From positions 115,936,441-116,000,440 of the forward strand of contig OY726559.1 of NCBI GenBank assembly GCA_963383645.1: 64,000 nucleotides of DNA, written 5' to 3'. A program made the translations under genes and the position numbers. Of the stretch, positions 12,025-21,975 are shown one piece after another. Within the stretch, counting starts at the first letter, position 1. Every line of letters begins with the position of its first letter. This DNA comes from Muscardinus avellanarius. Lineage: Eukaryota; Chordata; Mammalia; Rodentia; Gliridae. The notes beneath the pieces were generated by a model. It did not search any database. It was not told where the DNA came from and saw only the letters and a list, made by a program, of their open reading frames with translations.

Positions 12025-12425
12025 TTTGGATTAAATTCCAGGGCATTCCACCTCTGAGTCACCCCCCCAACCCTTTTTATTTTTTTATTTAAAAACAGGG
12101 TCTTTGGAGGCTGAGATAGAAAGATCGCAGGTTCAAGGATGGTCTCCAACAACTTAGTGAGACTCTCAACGACTTAGCAAGACCCTGTTTCAAGACAAAT
12201 AATTTTTAAAAGTCTGGGTGTATAGCCCAGATGTAAAATGCCCCTGGGCTCAATCCCCAATACCACAAGAAACAAAGACAAAAAAAAAAAAAAAAAAAAA
12301 AAAAAAAACAGGGTCTTGCTAAGTTGCCGAGGGTCTTGTTAGGTTGCTGAGGTTGGCCTCGAACCTGTGATGCTCTTGTTTCAGCCTCCTGAGTACTGAG
12401 ATTCCAGGCATGCACAGCACACATC
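12025..12425. mobile_element. Old SINE pieces on both strands
   Basis: ID half (minus) 12025-12100, plus-strand copy 12106-12268, A28 tract 12279-12308, minus-strand left half 12308-12425. Confidence 0.65.
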
Positions 12426-12806
12426 TGACGCCTTCTTTCTTTCCTTTTCCTTTTTTTTCTGTCATTTATTTTTCTCTCTGTTACTCTGTCTTCCCTCCGC
12501 CCTCTTGTCTCTACAGCTCTTCTGTTTGATTTCTTTCTCTTCTCTTGTATGTCTTTTTACTTTTCTTTACCCTCAAGGTCAGCGTCCTGGAGGGACAGTT
12601 TGGAGTCTGTGAAAGCCCAGGCTGATAGGATTCAATTTCTGGGCCTGGGCTGGGCGGGTTCTACAACAGCTATTCTCAGCCTGGTGACCAGAGGGTGCCA
12701 GGGCATTAGAGACCCCAGAGTCGCCTTCCAGGGTGGCCCCTCACTGCTCCCACACAAGTCCCCTCTAAGCATGCCCCTTGTGGTCAGATCCTGGGAACAG
12801 AGAGGC

Positions 12807-12914
12807 TCACTGAGTCGCTGAGGCTGGCCTCGAACCTGTGATCCTCCTCTCAGCCTCCCAAGTACTGGGATTATGAGCCCCGGCTATACTGACTTTTTCT
12901 TTTTCTCTCTGTTT

Positions 12915-12949
<35 letters not shown>

Positions 12950-13383
12950 TGTGTGTGTGGTACTGGGGATGGAACCTTAACCTTGGTCATTCTATCTCCG
13001 AGCTACACCCCCAGACTATTTTTTATTCTTTTTTTTAATGCGGGTCTGGGGATGGAACCCAGGGGCATTCGACCTCTGAGCTACACCCCCTGCCCTATTT
13101 TTTATTCTTTATTTTGAAACAGGGTCTCACTGAGTTGCAGAGGGCCTCACTAAGTAGCTGAGGCCGTCTGCGAACCGCGATCCTCCAGTCTCAGCCTCCT
13201 GAATGCTATGATTACAAGCGTGTGCCACCACGCCCGCCTTTATTTTTTATTCTTTACTTTCAAACAGGGTCTCACTGAGTTGCAAAGGGCCTCACTAAGT
13301 AGCTGAGTCTGTCTGCAAATCACGATCCTCCTGTCTCTGCCTCCCAAATGCTGGGATTACAAGCGTGCGCCACACACCCAGCT
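12807..13383 (-). mobile_element. Cluster of type-A SINE pieces
   Basis: Pieces at 12807-12895, 12959-13243 (with an extra ID start at 13040) and 13240-13383. Poly-T and (GT)n lie at 12911-12958. Confidence 0.75.
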
Positions 13384-13545
13384 ACACTGATATTCTTATA
13401 AGTTACTTTTTCCCCTGATTGTCTGACTTGTCCTCCAGGCTTCAGTGTCCTGCGCCCAGGCACCTCACTATCTTACCTACCATCATTCTTACAACGAACT
13501 CACCACACATTAGTGTTCTTCAGTGAGTGAAGAAGTAATGGCTGG

Positions 13546-13895
13546 CTGGCGGTGGTGATACATGCCTGGAATGGTGGCACCTGAGAGGCTGAGATAGGAG
13601 GATCACAGGTTCAAATTCTAAAAAAGGGCTGAAGGTGTAGCTCAGAGGTTCAGTGCCCCTGGGTTCAACCTCCAGTATCAAAAAAAAAGAGCCAGGCATG
13701 GTTGCGCACACTCGTAATACAAGCATTCGGGAGGCTGAGACAGGAGGATCGTGGTTCACGGCCAGCCTCAGCTACTTAGTGAGGCCCTTTGCTACTCAGT
13801 AAGACCCTGTTTCAAAATAAAGAATAAAAAAAAAAATAGGGCTAGGGGTGTAGCTCAGAGGTAGAAGGCCCCTGGGTTCCATCCCCAGTACCTCA
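13546..13895 (+). mobile_element. Old SINE piece and type-A SINE
   Basis: A degraded copy at 13546-13685 and a full type A at 13690-13895 that ends directly in the GGA tract. Confidence 0.75.
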
Positions 13896-13896
13896 A

Positions 13897-13906
13897 AAGA
13901 AGAAAA

Positions 13907-13940
<34 letters not shown>

Positions 13941-14330
13941 GGAGGAGGAGGAGGAGGAGGAAAAAAAGGAGGAGGAGGAGGAGGAGAAGAAGAAAAAGGA
14001 GGAGAAAGAGGAGGAGGAGGAGGAGGAGGAGGAGGAGGAGGAAGAGAAAAAGGAGGAGGAGGAGGAGGGACAAAGGAGGAGGAGGAGGAGAAGAAAAAGG
14101 AGGAGGAGGAGGAGGAGTAGGAGGAGGAGGAGGAGGAGGAGAAAAAGGAGGAGGAGGAGGAGGGACAAAGGAGGAGGAGGAGGAGAAGAAAAAGGAGGAG
14201 GAGGAGGAGGAGGAGGAGGAGGAGGAGGAGGAGGAGGAGGAGAAGGAGAAGAAAAAGGAGGAGGAGGAGGAGGAGGAGGAGGAGGAGGAGGAGGAGGAGA
14301 AGGAGAATAGGAGGAGGAGGAGGAGGACAT
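13897..14330. repeat. (GGA)n polypurine tract, about 430 bp
   Basis: Almost pure A/G on the plus strand with GGA units and AGAAGAAAAAGG interruptions, including a repeated block GAGGGACAAAGGAGG (about 14066-14080 and 14160-14174). It lies inside the proposed SMCP intron, 45-480 bases from the donor, so the transcript would carry a long CU tract. Its translation gives long Ser/Pro and Leu frames that are not genes. Confidence 0.95.
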
Positions 14331-14373
14331 AGTAGTAATGAATGAAGCAGAGGCAGACAGGCCTCCGAGTTAC

Positions 14374-14520
14374 CTGGCTGGTCAGCTTCTCTCTGCCTTC
14401 AGTTCACAATTCCATACTTGCTCCTGAGGGTGCTGTTCCCTTGGTTGGTTCTGACAAAGGTGATGAATCTTCCTCAGCAGCCCAGCGAGTCCATAGCTGT
14501 CAGAAGTCAAAGTCTTTTGA
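14374..14520 (-). other. SMCP: Proposed non-coding first exon of SMCP with two upstream ORFs
   Basis: On the minus strand a repeat-free block runs from a CRE-like site to a consensus splice donor (ccagccag|gtaact, junction 14374/14373). It contains two short upstream ORFs. One is at 14494-14474 (ATG, six codons, TGA); the other is at 14415-14404 (ATG, three codons, TGA). Both end before the donor, so neither overlaps the SMCP start. From memory, mouse Smcp mRNA is translationally delayed in spermatids and its 5'UTR carries upstream ORFs, which fits. The transcription start is not visible; 14520 is an estimate. Confidence 0.55.
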
Positions 14521-14574
14521 GCCAAAGGGCCCCTTTGCCTCCCAGGGCCAAGGTTCTGAGATCCCAAGCGTCTA

Positions 14575-14582
14575 TGACATCA
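14575..14582 (-). promoter_or_regulatory. CRE-like element (TGATGTCA) of the proposed SMCP promoter
   Basis: TGATGTCA on the minus strand (TGACATCA on plus) is one base from the palindromic CRE and is a known CREB/CREM-type variant. CREM drives many spermatid genes. It lies about 80 bases upstream of the first upstream ORF and no TATA box is evident nearby. Function is inferred. Confidence 0.45.
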
Positions 14583-14625
14583 CAATCCTGCCAGCCTCCA
14601 TGACTAGGACCGAGGGCTGGCTCGC

Positions 14626-14641
14626 TGGCGCCCCCTGCCGG
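14626..14641 (-). promoter_or_regulatory. CTCF-like motif upstream of the SMCP promoter
   Basis: The minus strand reads CCGGCAGGGGGCGCCA, close to the CTCF core (CCANNAGGGGGCGCTA type). It sits about 45 bases upstream of the CRE-like site in non-repeat DNA. The match is by eye only. Confidence 0.5.
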
Positions 14642-14848
14642 CGGGAGCGTCTGGCTCTGCTTTATTTCTTTCCTGAAGGAGAAAGTTATTTTAAGGGACA
14701 AATGAGCATTTGGCCACTCCAAACATGAGCGTTAAATATCTAATGTCCTCCAGGCCTTGTCTTAAAGAGCACAGCGAAAAAGATCATTGGAATATAGTTC
14801 ACGCTCTCAAACTCTAATTTAGAAACACATCAGTAAACAACTTTTAAT

Positions 14849-15165
14849 ACCGCTGCCCACATCTGTAGTCCCAGTACTCGGGAGGCTAAAACAAGAGAAT
14901 TGCAGGTTCCAAGCTAGTCTCAGCAGTTTAGCAAGACTCTCAGCAACCTAGCAAGACCCTATTTCACAAGTAAAAAATAAAAACGGCTAGGGTGTAGCTT
15001 GGAATTAGAATGCCTCTTGATTCAATCCCCAGTGCTACAAAACAAAACAAAACAAAACAAAACAAAACAAAACAGAGACGCTTCCTCTGAACTCATCACA
15101 CAGTGATGAGCTACACCCTTAGCCCTATTTTTTAATTCTTTATTTTGAAACAGGGTCTCACTGAG
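14849..15165. mobile_element. Old SINE (plus), (AAAAC)n, SINE piece (minus)
   Basis: Plus copy 14849-15040, (AAAAC)n 15038-15073, minus piece 15105-15165. Confidence 0.65.
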
Positions 15166-16138
15166 GAGCACCGAGTCCTGACTGGAGGCCCTGTACAGCC
15201 GGAATAGAAGGCTCTGTTCTGTAGCTTATCAGCACGGAGTCTTTGCACAAACGACTTAACCTCAGATTCCTGGTGTGTCGTATGGGGATAGACTCAGTGC
15301 TCCTTTATACAGTCTTGTGGACGTTAAATTAGAGCAGGTTACACGAGTACAAGAGAGTCGGTATAAAGTCTATGTCCAGTTGAGACAGGAACACCGATAG
15401 AAAGAGAAAAGGGCTAGAAGGGAAAAATGAACCAGAAGGACACCAGAGGGAACAGAAGGCAGAGGAAAACGTGAACAGACACACACGAGACAAAATCCAA
15501 GGGACCAAAAAGCACGAGATCCGTCCTCTAATTTATTGGAAAAAAAATCATAAAGTGCAGTATTTTATAGTCTAGAAACATTTTTTGAAGACATCATCTC
15601 AGTTCATCTTCTGAATAAGCCAATTTAGTATGAAACATCATGGCGGGCACTTTCAGATGTCTCAGGTTCAGAGCAGTGTTGGAAACCTCACCGCTGGTCT
15701 AAGTGGGCGGGGCTCAGCCACGGTGGTCTGCCCCCTTGTGGTCTGGTATATATCTACACCGATCCTTTATAAACCACACGTGGCATAGGAAGGCTTTAGC
15801 TCTGGTAACCTTTACTTTGGTTAAGCCAACTCTGGTCCCCAAAGGAGACTCTACACAATGCTAGAAGGTGGTCAACATGACTCACAGAGGAAATATTCCT
15901 ATTAATCCACCCTTCATTTTTAAATGTTTTTATTTTCCATCACATTATACTTAATATTAGTGCAGTAATATGTATATAGAATGTATTAATAACCAAAAGC
16001 ACACATATTTGTTACTAATAGAGGTTTGACTGCTGTTGCTCCAGAGCTACATTTTCCAAAAAATATTTGGGCATGGCATATGCAATTTTTTAAATTAAAT
16101 AATAGAAGGATATATTTGATTTTATTCAAGAAATACAA
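15166..16138. other. Non-repetitive intergenic DNA, no gene seen
   Basis: No ORF of note. It includes a CTCF-like motif at 15728-15741 and a pair of TATA-like words (GGTATATATC, TTTATAAACC near 15745-15775) with no gene assigned. Confidence 0.5.
15728..15741 (-). promoter_or_regulatory. CTCF-like motif
   Basis: The minus strand reads CCACAAGGGGGCAG, one base from the classic CCACCAGGGGGCAG core. Repeat-free context. By eye only. Confidence 0.5.
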
Positions 16139-16335
16139 ATAGTGGTCATGGTGGCGCACGCTTGTAATCCCAGCGCTTGGGAGGCTGAGACAGGAGGATC
16201 GCGCAGGTTCGAAGCCAGCTTCAGCTACTTAGTGAGGCTCTCAGCAACTTAGTGAGACCCTGTTTCCAAATAAAGTATAAAAAAGGTCTGGGAGTATATC
16301 CCGGAAGTAGAAAGCCCTTGGGTTCCACCCCAGTA

Positions 16336-16377
<42 letters not shown>
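16139..16377 (+). mobile_element. SINE with mixed A/B features and (CA)n tail
   Basis: Left half has AGCGCTTGGGAGGC and CGCGCAGGTTCGAAGCC (type B); the middle has the type-A CTCAGCTACTTAG. The (CA)n is at 16338-16377. Confidence 0.7.
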
Positions 16378-16383
<6 letters not shown>

Positions 16384-16468
16384 CATAGTAAAATGTGTAA
16401 TATCCAATAACAGCAAATAGTATCTCAAGAATATAATAATATTGGAAAGTAATAAGTAATTTGAATGA

Positions 16469-16665
16469 TTTTTTTTTTTTTTGCAGAACTGGGGGTGGAA
16501 CCTAGCTACACCTTCAGTCCTATTTTTTATTCTTTATTTTGAAATAGGCTCTCACTAAGTTGCAAAAGACCTCACTCAGTAGCTGAGGCTGTCTGCGAAC
16601 TGCGATCCTCCTGTCTCAGCCTCCCATAAGCTGGGATTATGAGTGTGTACCACCACGCCCAGCTT
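16469..16665 (-). mobile_element. SINE type A
   Basis: GGGGGTGGAACC to CCACGCCCAGC. Confidence 0.75.
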
Positions 16666-16989
16666 GGATGAGTATTTTAAAATAATGATAAATTCCATAC
16701 ACATATGGCTGTACTAATTTAAGTATCATATCACAGAAAATAAAAAATTAAAAATTAGAGATGGGAGATAATTAGAAATATTTTCTCTGTAAGTTATGGT
16801 AATCACTTTCCAGCTGAATTTTCTTTAGGGACTACAATTGGCTTACATAAAAATAGAGCAACAATTGTTGCAAATAAACCCTTTTCAGGCCCTGGCAGCT
16901 AACAAACAATGCAATTTATTAAGCATAAGGTATTGCTATATGCCGGACCACAGTATTCACCAAGTCAAGGATTAACCAGACATTCTGCA

Positions 16990-17370
16990 TGTGAGCCAGG
17001 CTCAGAGTGCAAGCCTATAATCCCAGTACTTGGGATGCTGAGACAGGAGGATAGCAAGTTCAAGGCTAGCCTTAGGAACTTCCGGGCGTGGTGGCGCACG
17101 CTTGTAATTCCAGCATTTGGAAGGCTGAGACAGAAGGATTGCGGTTCACAGCAAATCTCAGCTACTTAGTGAAGTCCTCCGCAATTCAATGAGACCCTGT
17201 TTCAAAATAAAGGATAAAAAATAGGGCTGGGGGTGTATCTCAGAGGTTGAATGCCCTTGGGTTCCAGCCCCAGTACAGCTAAATAAATAAATAAATAATA
17301 AAATAAATAAAAAAGGGCTGGGGGGTTTAACTTGAAGGTAGAATGTTTCTGGGTTCAATTTTTAGTACAA
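16990..17370 (+). mobile_element. SINE piece, type-A SINE, ID half
   Basis: Pieces 16990-17078, 17081-17280 and 17312-17370, plus (AAAT)n at 17279-17312. Confidence 0.7.
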
Positions 17371-17457
17371 AAAAATTTAAAAAGAGCCTGCATGTTAATA
17401 TGTTAATTCGTGCCCAGTGTAAAGGTCATTCGTCCTAGAATCAGACACTCTGCTAAT

Positions 17458-17601
17458 GACTTCTCTGACTTCTTTTTTTTTTTTTGAAGATTTAAAGAAC
17501 TTTATTAAAAAGATAGAAATACAGAAAATAGAAATACAGCCCCATGCCAGAGTGGCATGGAGGGGTGACTTGAATGAATACACCCGACTTCTCCGACTTC
17601 T
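17458..17601 (-). mobile_element. Truncated processed-mRNA insertion (retro-pseudogene 3' end)
   Basis: On the minus strand about 100 bases of apparent 3'UTR end in AATAAAG, then 13-15 bases, then an A13 tail (plus-strand T's 17473-17485). Flanks GACTTCTCTGACTTCT (17458-17473) and GACTTCTCCGACTTCT (17586-17601) match at 15 of 16 bases. This is the signature of L1-mediated insertion of a 5'-truncated mRNA. It contains CCATGCCACTCTGGCATGG, an inverted repeat. I do not recognise the parent gene. Confidence 0.75.
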
Positions 17602-17829
17602 GACACTCTAATTAGGCATATTATTTCAACCTTAAATGCAGACTACATGGTAAGAACAACACTAATGTACTAATGTGTTATTTATATCACAATGACATAT
17701 TTTTCAGAGCGTTGATGAAGATAATTTTCACTTGTGATTTTTTTCTAATAGACTAGCTATTGATGCTTAGAAATGACAGTATTTTGTAGAGGTTTTCAAA
17801 TACAACTGCAACCATTTTTTTCAAATAGC

Positions 17830-18042
17830 GTTTTATTTTTGTGATACCTTGGATGGAACGCAGGGGCATTCTACCTCCGAGCTACACCCTCAGCCCTATT
17901 TTTTATTCTTTCTTTTGAAACAGGGTCTCACTGAGTTGCAAAGGGACTCACTAAGTATCTGAGGCTGTCCTTGAACCCTGATCCTCCGATCTCAGCCTTC
18001 CGAATGCTGGGATTACAAGCATGTGCCACCACGCTTGGCATC
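17830..18042 (-). mobile_element. SINE type A
   Basis: TTGGATGGAACGCAGGGGC to CACCACGCTTGGC. Confidence 0.8.
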
Positions 18043-18044
18043 AA

Positions 18045-18640
18045 ATAGCATTTTATATTTTATATTTATATACGAAACAGACAAGAGTCTACTCTGTCAA
18101 TTTGTCTTTTACATGAACAATTAGACCAGTTAATCAATTGAGAAAAGTTGGGCTGTTTTAATTTTTACAAAATTAATTCAGGGCTTGCAAATGACAGTTG
18201 TGGCCTTATTATTAGTATCAGCACCCACTGTACTTATGGATTCTTTTTCTTTTCTGGCTGGCTGGAGTTGGTAAAACAAATCATAATTACCACTTTGCAA
18301 ATGGTCATCAAATCCTCTGTGCAGAGCTGTGCAGGTCAAACACTGCACACCCCAGATGCTTCACAGCACCAGAGTCGGCACCACCAGCTATCAGGTTTGT
18401 TTATAGTTCTGATTTTCAGCAGCTCACTTCCCAATTTCAACATATTTTTATATTTCATGAACCTCAGTATTTGAAAAAAAAAAACAAACATTTTGCCTGA
18501 CAGATGGCTCGCTTTTCCTCTTTAGTTAGGAGTGAATTTGATATAGAAGATGTTATTTTAAAGAATGAGGCACATTGTGAAGAGAATAACCTTTTTCCCT
18601 TAAGACACTAAAAATTACTAAAAAGTTTAAAAATACACAT
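18045..18640. other. AT-rich intergenic DNA, no gene seen
   Basis: One 108-codon frame (18148-18474, plus) has no recognisable features. Confidence 0.5.
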
Positions 18641-18644
18641 CAAG

Positions 18645-18850
18645 GGCTGGGCATGTGGCGCACACTTGTTATCCCTGTACTTGGAAGGCTGAGACAGGAG
18701 GATCACAGGTTGACAGCTGGCCTCACCTACTTAGTGAGGCCCTCTGCAACTTAGTGAGATCTTGTTTCAAAATAAAGAATAAAAATATATAGGGTTAGGT
18801 GTGTAGCTGGAAGGTAGAATGCTCCTGGGTTCAATCCCCAGTACTGCAAA
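18645..18850 (+). mobile_element. SINE type A
   Basis: GGGCTGGGCATGTGGCGCAC to CAATCCCCAGTACTGC. Confidence 0.8.
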
Positions 18851-19001
18851 AAGAAAAAAAAAATTCACATTGAAATGCTAGTGTTAGAAGATTTCCACTC
18901 TTGGATCTACCAGTTAGATGAACTAAGTAGGCAACTGGCAAGGAGTTACTTATAACCTGTTTAACATTTTTGAACAAGTATGCTGAATATTGCCGATGCT
19001 G

Positions 19002-19037
<36 letters not shown>

Positions 19038-19060
19038 GCACGCACGCACGCACACACACA
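19002..19060. repeat. (CA)n with CACG units
   Basis: Compound (CA)n(CACG)n(CA)n. Confidence 0.9.
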
Positions 19061-19111
19061 GTCTGAGGTCCCACTGCTCCTTTTATTACAAGTTAAAGAT
19101 CAGAGATCAGA

Positions 19112-19310
19112 AGCCGGGCGTGGTGGCCCACGCTTGTAATCCCAGCATTGGGAGGCCGAGACAGGAAGATCGCAGGTTCTTGGCCAGCCTCATCTACTTA
19201 GCGAGGCCCTTTGCAACTCAGTGAGACCCTGTTTCAAAATAAAGTATAAAAAATAGGGCTGGGGGTGTAGCTTGGAGGTAAAATGCCCTTGGGTTCCATC
19301 CTCAGAACCA
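19112..19310 (+). mobile_element. SINE type A just past the LCE7A-like gene end
   Basis: GAAGCCGGGCGTGGTGGCCC to CCATCCTCAGAACC; AAAAT tail follows. Confidence 0.8.
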
Positions 19311-19414
19311 AAATAAAAATAAAAATAAAATAATAATAATAATCCATGTTAGCGTAGGTTTCCCCTGGAGGAATCCACAAATACCAAGAAGTCTGAGTGC
19401 CAGGAAAGAGAAGC

Positions 19415-19420
19415 TTTATT
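19415..19420 (-). terminator. PolyA signal of the LCE7A-like gene
   Basis: AATAAA on the minus strand 258 bases after the stop codon, supporting a real transcript end rather than a chance ORF. Confidence 0.6.
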
Positions 19421-19677
19421 TCTGCGCATGGTCAAAGCTTGAGGAAGCAGACATGTTTGCATTTGCATTCGGGTCTGCTTGGTCTAAAGCACAAGGCCAA
19501 GGGCGGGGGAGGCTGAGGTTTGCAGCAAGAGGAGAAGCCTGTGACCCACAGCTAGTGCGGGAGGCGAGGGAGGAGGGAGGAGGAGGGGGAGGAAGAGGGA
19601 GGAGGAGAGGGAGGAAGAGCATCCATTCAGGACTGGTCCAGAGCCAAGTGGTTTTTTGGTTCTTCAAAGGCTGCAGG

Positions 19678-20010
19678 TCAGCTGCAGTTCCCAGAGCCTG
19701 AGCTGGTGTCATGGCAACAACTGGAACATTCAAAGGACACGTTCGCGTGGCAGCTGGACCCCAGGGGCTGGCCGGGGTAGACGGAACCCAAAGAACGGCA
19801 AGAATGGCGTAGGTAGACTCGAGGAAGCCAGTGAGACCTTACAGAGAAGCTGCTTCCCGAGCCGGTGACGCAGCAGGAGGGGGTCCAGGCAGGGCAGGGA
19901 GTGGGGCTGGGAGCAGGGCTCTGAGGGGCCTGAGGGGGGCCCTTGGGTGGGCATTTGGGGAGCTGCTTGGTAGGAAGCTGGCCCTTCTGTTGCTTTTGCT
20001 GATAGGCCAT
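19678..20010 (-). CDS. Late cornified envelope-like small protein (possibly LCE7A)
   Basis: This 110-residue ORF lies between LCE6A and SMCP. It starts MAYQQKQQKGQLP, like the MSxQQxQQ start of LCE proteins, and then has KCPPKGPPQAPQSP, a Lys-Cys-Pro-Pro segment that in LCEs is repeated and cross-linked by transglutaminases. The middle is Ser/Arg-rich (residues about 47-75). The C-terminus has clustered CSSCC and a Ser/Gly end, like other LCE tails, but there are fewer Cys-Gly repeats than in LCE1-3. Gene layout is that of an LCE: AG acceptor at 20033-20032, 21 bases of 5'UTR, upstream exon with TATA box, AATAAA 258 bases after the stop. LCE7A is my best guess from family and position; I do not know its sequence well enough to claim it. 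A role in the cornified envelope is inferred from the family. Confidence 0.65.
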   Translation of the reverse strand: MAYQQKQQKGQLPTKQLPKCPPKGPPQAPQSPAPSPTPCPAWTPSCCVTGSGSSFSVRSHWLPRVYLRHSCRSLGSVYPGQPLGSSCHANVSFECSSCCHDTSSGSGNCS

Positions 20011-20504
20011 TTTGGAGAAAGTTCAGTTACCCTAAAACGAAAAATACAGATATTATGAAAAGTTTAATGAACATAAACCTGTGTCTCTGCTTCTCCACGA
20101 AGCCTGCAGTTCTGCAGCAGGGGCACTGGGGGCTGCACCCCACTTTGCCGACATGAAAAAATCCAGCCACAGGTCTCAACACCTTCTCTTACCTGACTTG
20201 TTCCTCCCAGGACTCCCCACTTTAAACGCAGCCAGCTTAGGGGCCCCAGGCAGCTCCCCACGTCTTAAATTCTCTTTATCATCTCCTCAAATTCATGCAT
20301 TTGCTATATTTCTAGCCTGAGTCCACTGTTACGCTCCTTTTTCAATGTCTCCTCTCTTCTCTGATATTTTTCTGTCTTGCACAGCAGACTCTGCCTTTAT
20401 CGTCCTCCTCAGCCATAGGAGGCTGTCTCTTGCTCTACAGACTAGCCTCTCCCCACCTCCTGACCCCCCACAGCCCCAGTTTCTGGTTAATATTCACCCT
20501 TAAC

Positions 20505-20743
20505 ACTGGGCCTGGTGGCACACACCTATAATCCCAGCACTTGGAAGGCTGAGATAGGAGGATCTCAGTTTGAGGCAAGCCTCAACAGTTTAGTGAGGCC
20601 CTTAGCAACCTAGCAGGGCCCTCAGCAACTTAGCGAGACCGTGTTACAAAATAAAGTGGGGCTGGGGGTATAGCATGGAGGCAGAATGCCCCTGGGTTCA
20701 ACCCCCAGTACCACACATTCACACACACACACACACACACACA
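20505..20743 (+). mobile_element. Old SINE with (CA)n in the intron of the LCE7A-like gene
   Basis: CTGGGCCTGGTGGCACAC to CCCCAGTACCACAC, then (CA)n. Confidence 0.75.
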
Positions 20744-20916
20744 AAATATATATATATTCCCCTTTACTCCTTCCATAAGCCAAATCTTCCTGGAATTACC
20801 AAGTGATTACCAAGTGGTCCTCCTCCTCCCCGGTCTCAAGTAGCTTATCCCATTCAGCAGCGACGTGACTGCCCCAGCCATCCCCATACCGCTACTAGAT
20901 TAGTAAGCACACTCAC

Positions 20917-20977
20917 CTCGCCCTCCTAAGCCGAGCAGGTGATGGGCTGAGGACCAGGTGAGCAGAGCCCTTATATA
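20917..20977 (-). promoter_or_regulatory. TATA box and non-coding exon 1 of the LCE7A-like gene
   Basis: A TATATAAG box lies at 20977-20970 on the minus strand. About 25-30 bases downstream a short exon is expected, ending at a consensus donor GAG|GTGAGT (junction 20917/20916). With the acceptor at 20032 this gives an 885-base intron holding one SINE and a (CA)n. The layout is the same as in the LCE1 and LCE6A genes here. A TGACTGAG AP-1-like site is visible further upstream. Confidence 0.6.
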
Positions 20978-21238
20978 CACTCCCCACACCATTTTCCAAC
21001 TTCCCCCATTCCAGGGGCTCAGTCATCCTGTCAATTTGTCACCTAGGGCCACTATCCCAGGTCCTCACAGGCATCTTCCCGGAGCATCCCTTCCCTCCAT
21101 AAACCCCGGTCACATTTCTATAAAGATAAGAAGACCCTGATTTACGAGGGTGTTTACCACGGCACCGCTTGAGGATTGAAGTTAGAGGTTCCACAGGTCT
21201 TTCGAGGTGGGGCTCAGCCACAAAGGTCAGTCTACAGA

Positions 21239-21481
21239 TGCCGGTGGACAGCCGGACGCGGTGGCGCGCGCTTGTAATCCCCGCGCTTGGGAGGCGGAGA
21301 CAGGAGGATCGCGCTGGTTCGGAGCCAGCCTCGCTGGTTTAAGAGACTCTGTTTCCACATAAAAATGTTAAAAAATAGGTCTGGGAGTGTAGCCCGTGGG
21401 AGTGTATCCCGGAGGTAGAAGGGCTTCCAGGAACCCCAGTATCACAAAAAAAAAAAAAAAAAAAAAAAATTGCCGGTGGAC
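21239..21481 (+). mobile_element. Type-B SINE with exact target-site duplication
   Basis: Element 21250-21470, flanked by TGCCGGTGGAC at 21239-21249 and 21471-21481. It has a small internal repeat of the GGGAGTGT(A) word near 21384-21405. Confidence 0.88.
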
Positions 21482-21532
21482 CCAGGGCACAGGTAGGGGT
21501 TTCTGTAGGTTTCATCAAGAGGTTTGGAATCG

Positions 21533-21848
21533 GGCGTGGTGGTGCATGCTTGTAATCCCAGCATTTGGGAGGCTGAGACAGGAGGATCACGGTTCTCAGA
21601 CAGCCTCAGCCACTTAGTGAGGCCATTTGTGACTCAGTGAGACCTTGTTTTAAAATAAAGAAGAAGGCCGGGCGTGGTGGTGCACACTTGTAATCCCCGT
21701 GCCTGGGAGGTGGAGACAGGAGGATCGCGCAGGTTCGGAGTCAGTCGCGCTGGTTTAAGAGACCCTGTTCCCAAATAAAATATAAAAATAGGTCTAAGAG
21801 TATAGCCTGGAGGTAGAAGAGTTTCCAGGAACCCCAGTACCACCAAAA

Positions 21849-21887
<39 letters not shown>

Positions 21888-21975
21888 AATTAAATAAAGA
21901 ATTAAAAAAATAGGGCTGGAAGCATATCTCAGAGGTAGAATGCCCTGGGTTCCATCCCCAGTACCGAAAAGAGAG
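21533..21975 (+). mobile_element. Type-A SINE interrupted by a type-B SINE
   Basis: Type A at 21533-21661 and 21892-21970; type B at 21664-21843 with an (AAAT)n tail to about 21890. AAATAAAGAA occurs on both sides. Confidence 0.8.

Larger units (their letters stand above)
8070..14373 (-). other. SMCP: Proposed SMCP intron (6.3 kb)
   Basis: The acceptor tttctag at 8076-8070 directly precedes the coding exon. The best matching donor is ccag|gtaact at 14378-14368. The length is close to my recollection of the human SMCP intron (about 6 kb), and both sites lie in the 5'UTR. The intron is filled by SINEs, a (GT)n, a 200 bp-scale A-rich SINE tail, a (TTCC)n and, right after the donor, a 430 bp GGA tract. 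The stretch 10660-11970 is non-repetitive and I see no gene in it. The acceptor is clear; the donor assignment is inference from sequence and needs a transcript. Confidence 0.6.

Noticed and set aside
11447..12092. 199- and 192-codon overlapping frames on opposite strands
   Set aside because: Both run through the (TTCC)n tract and neither has a recognisable domain.
13893..14330. Long Ser/Pro- and Leu-rich frames on the minus strand
   Set aside because: They are translations of the GGA microsatellite.
15745..15775. Possible TATA-driven gene on the plus strand
   Set aside because: Two TATA-like words occur, but no LCE-type exon 2, acceptor or ORF follows within reach.
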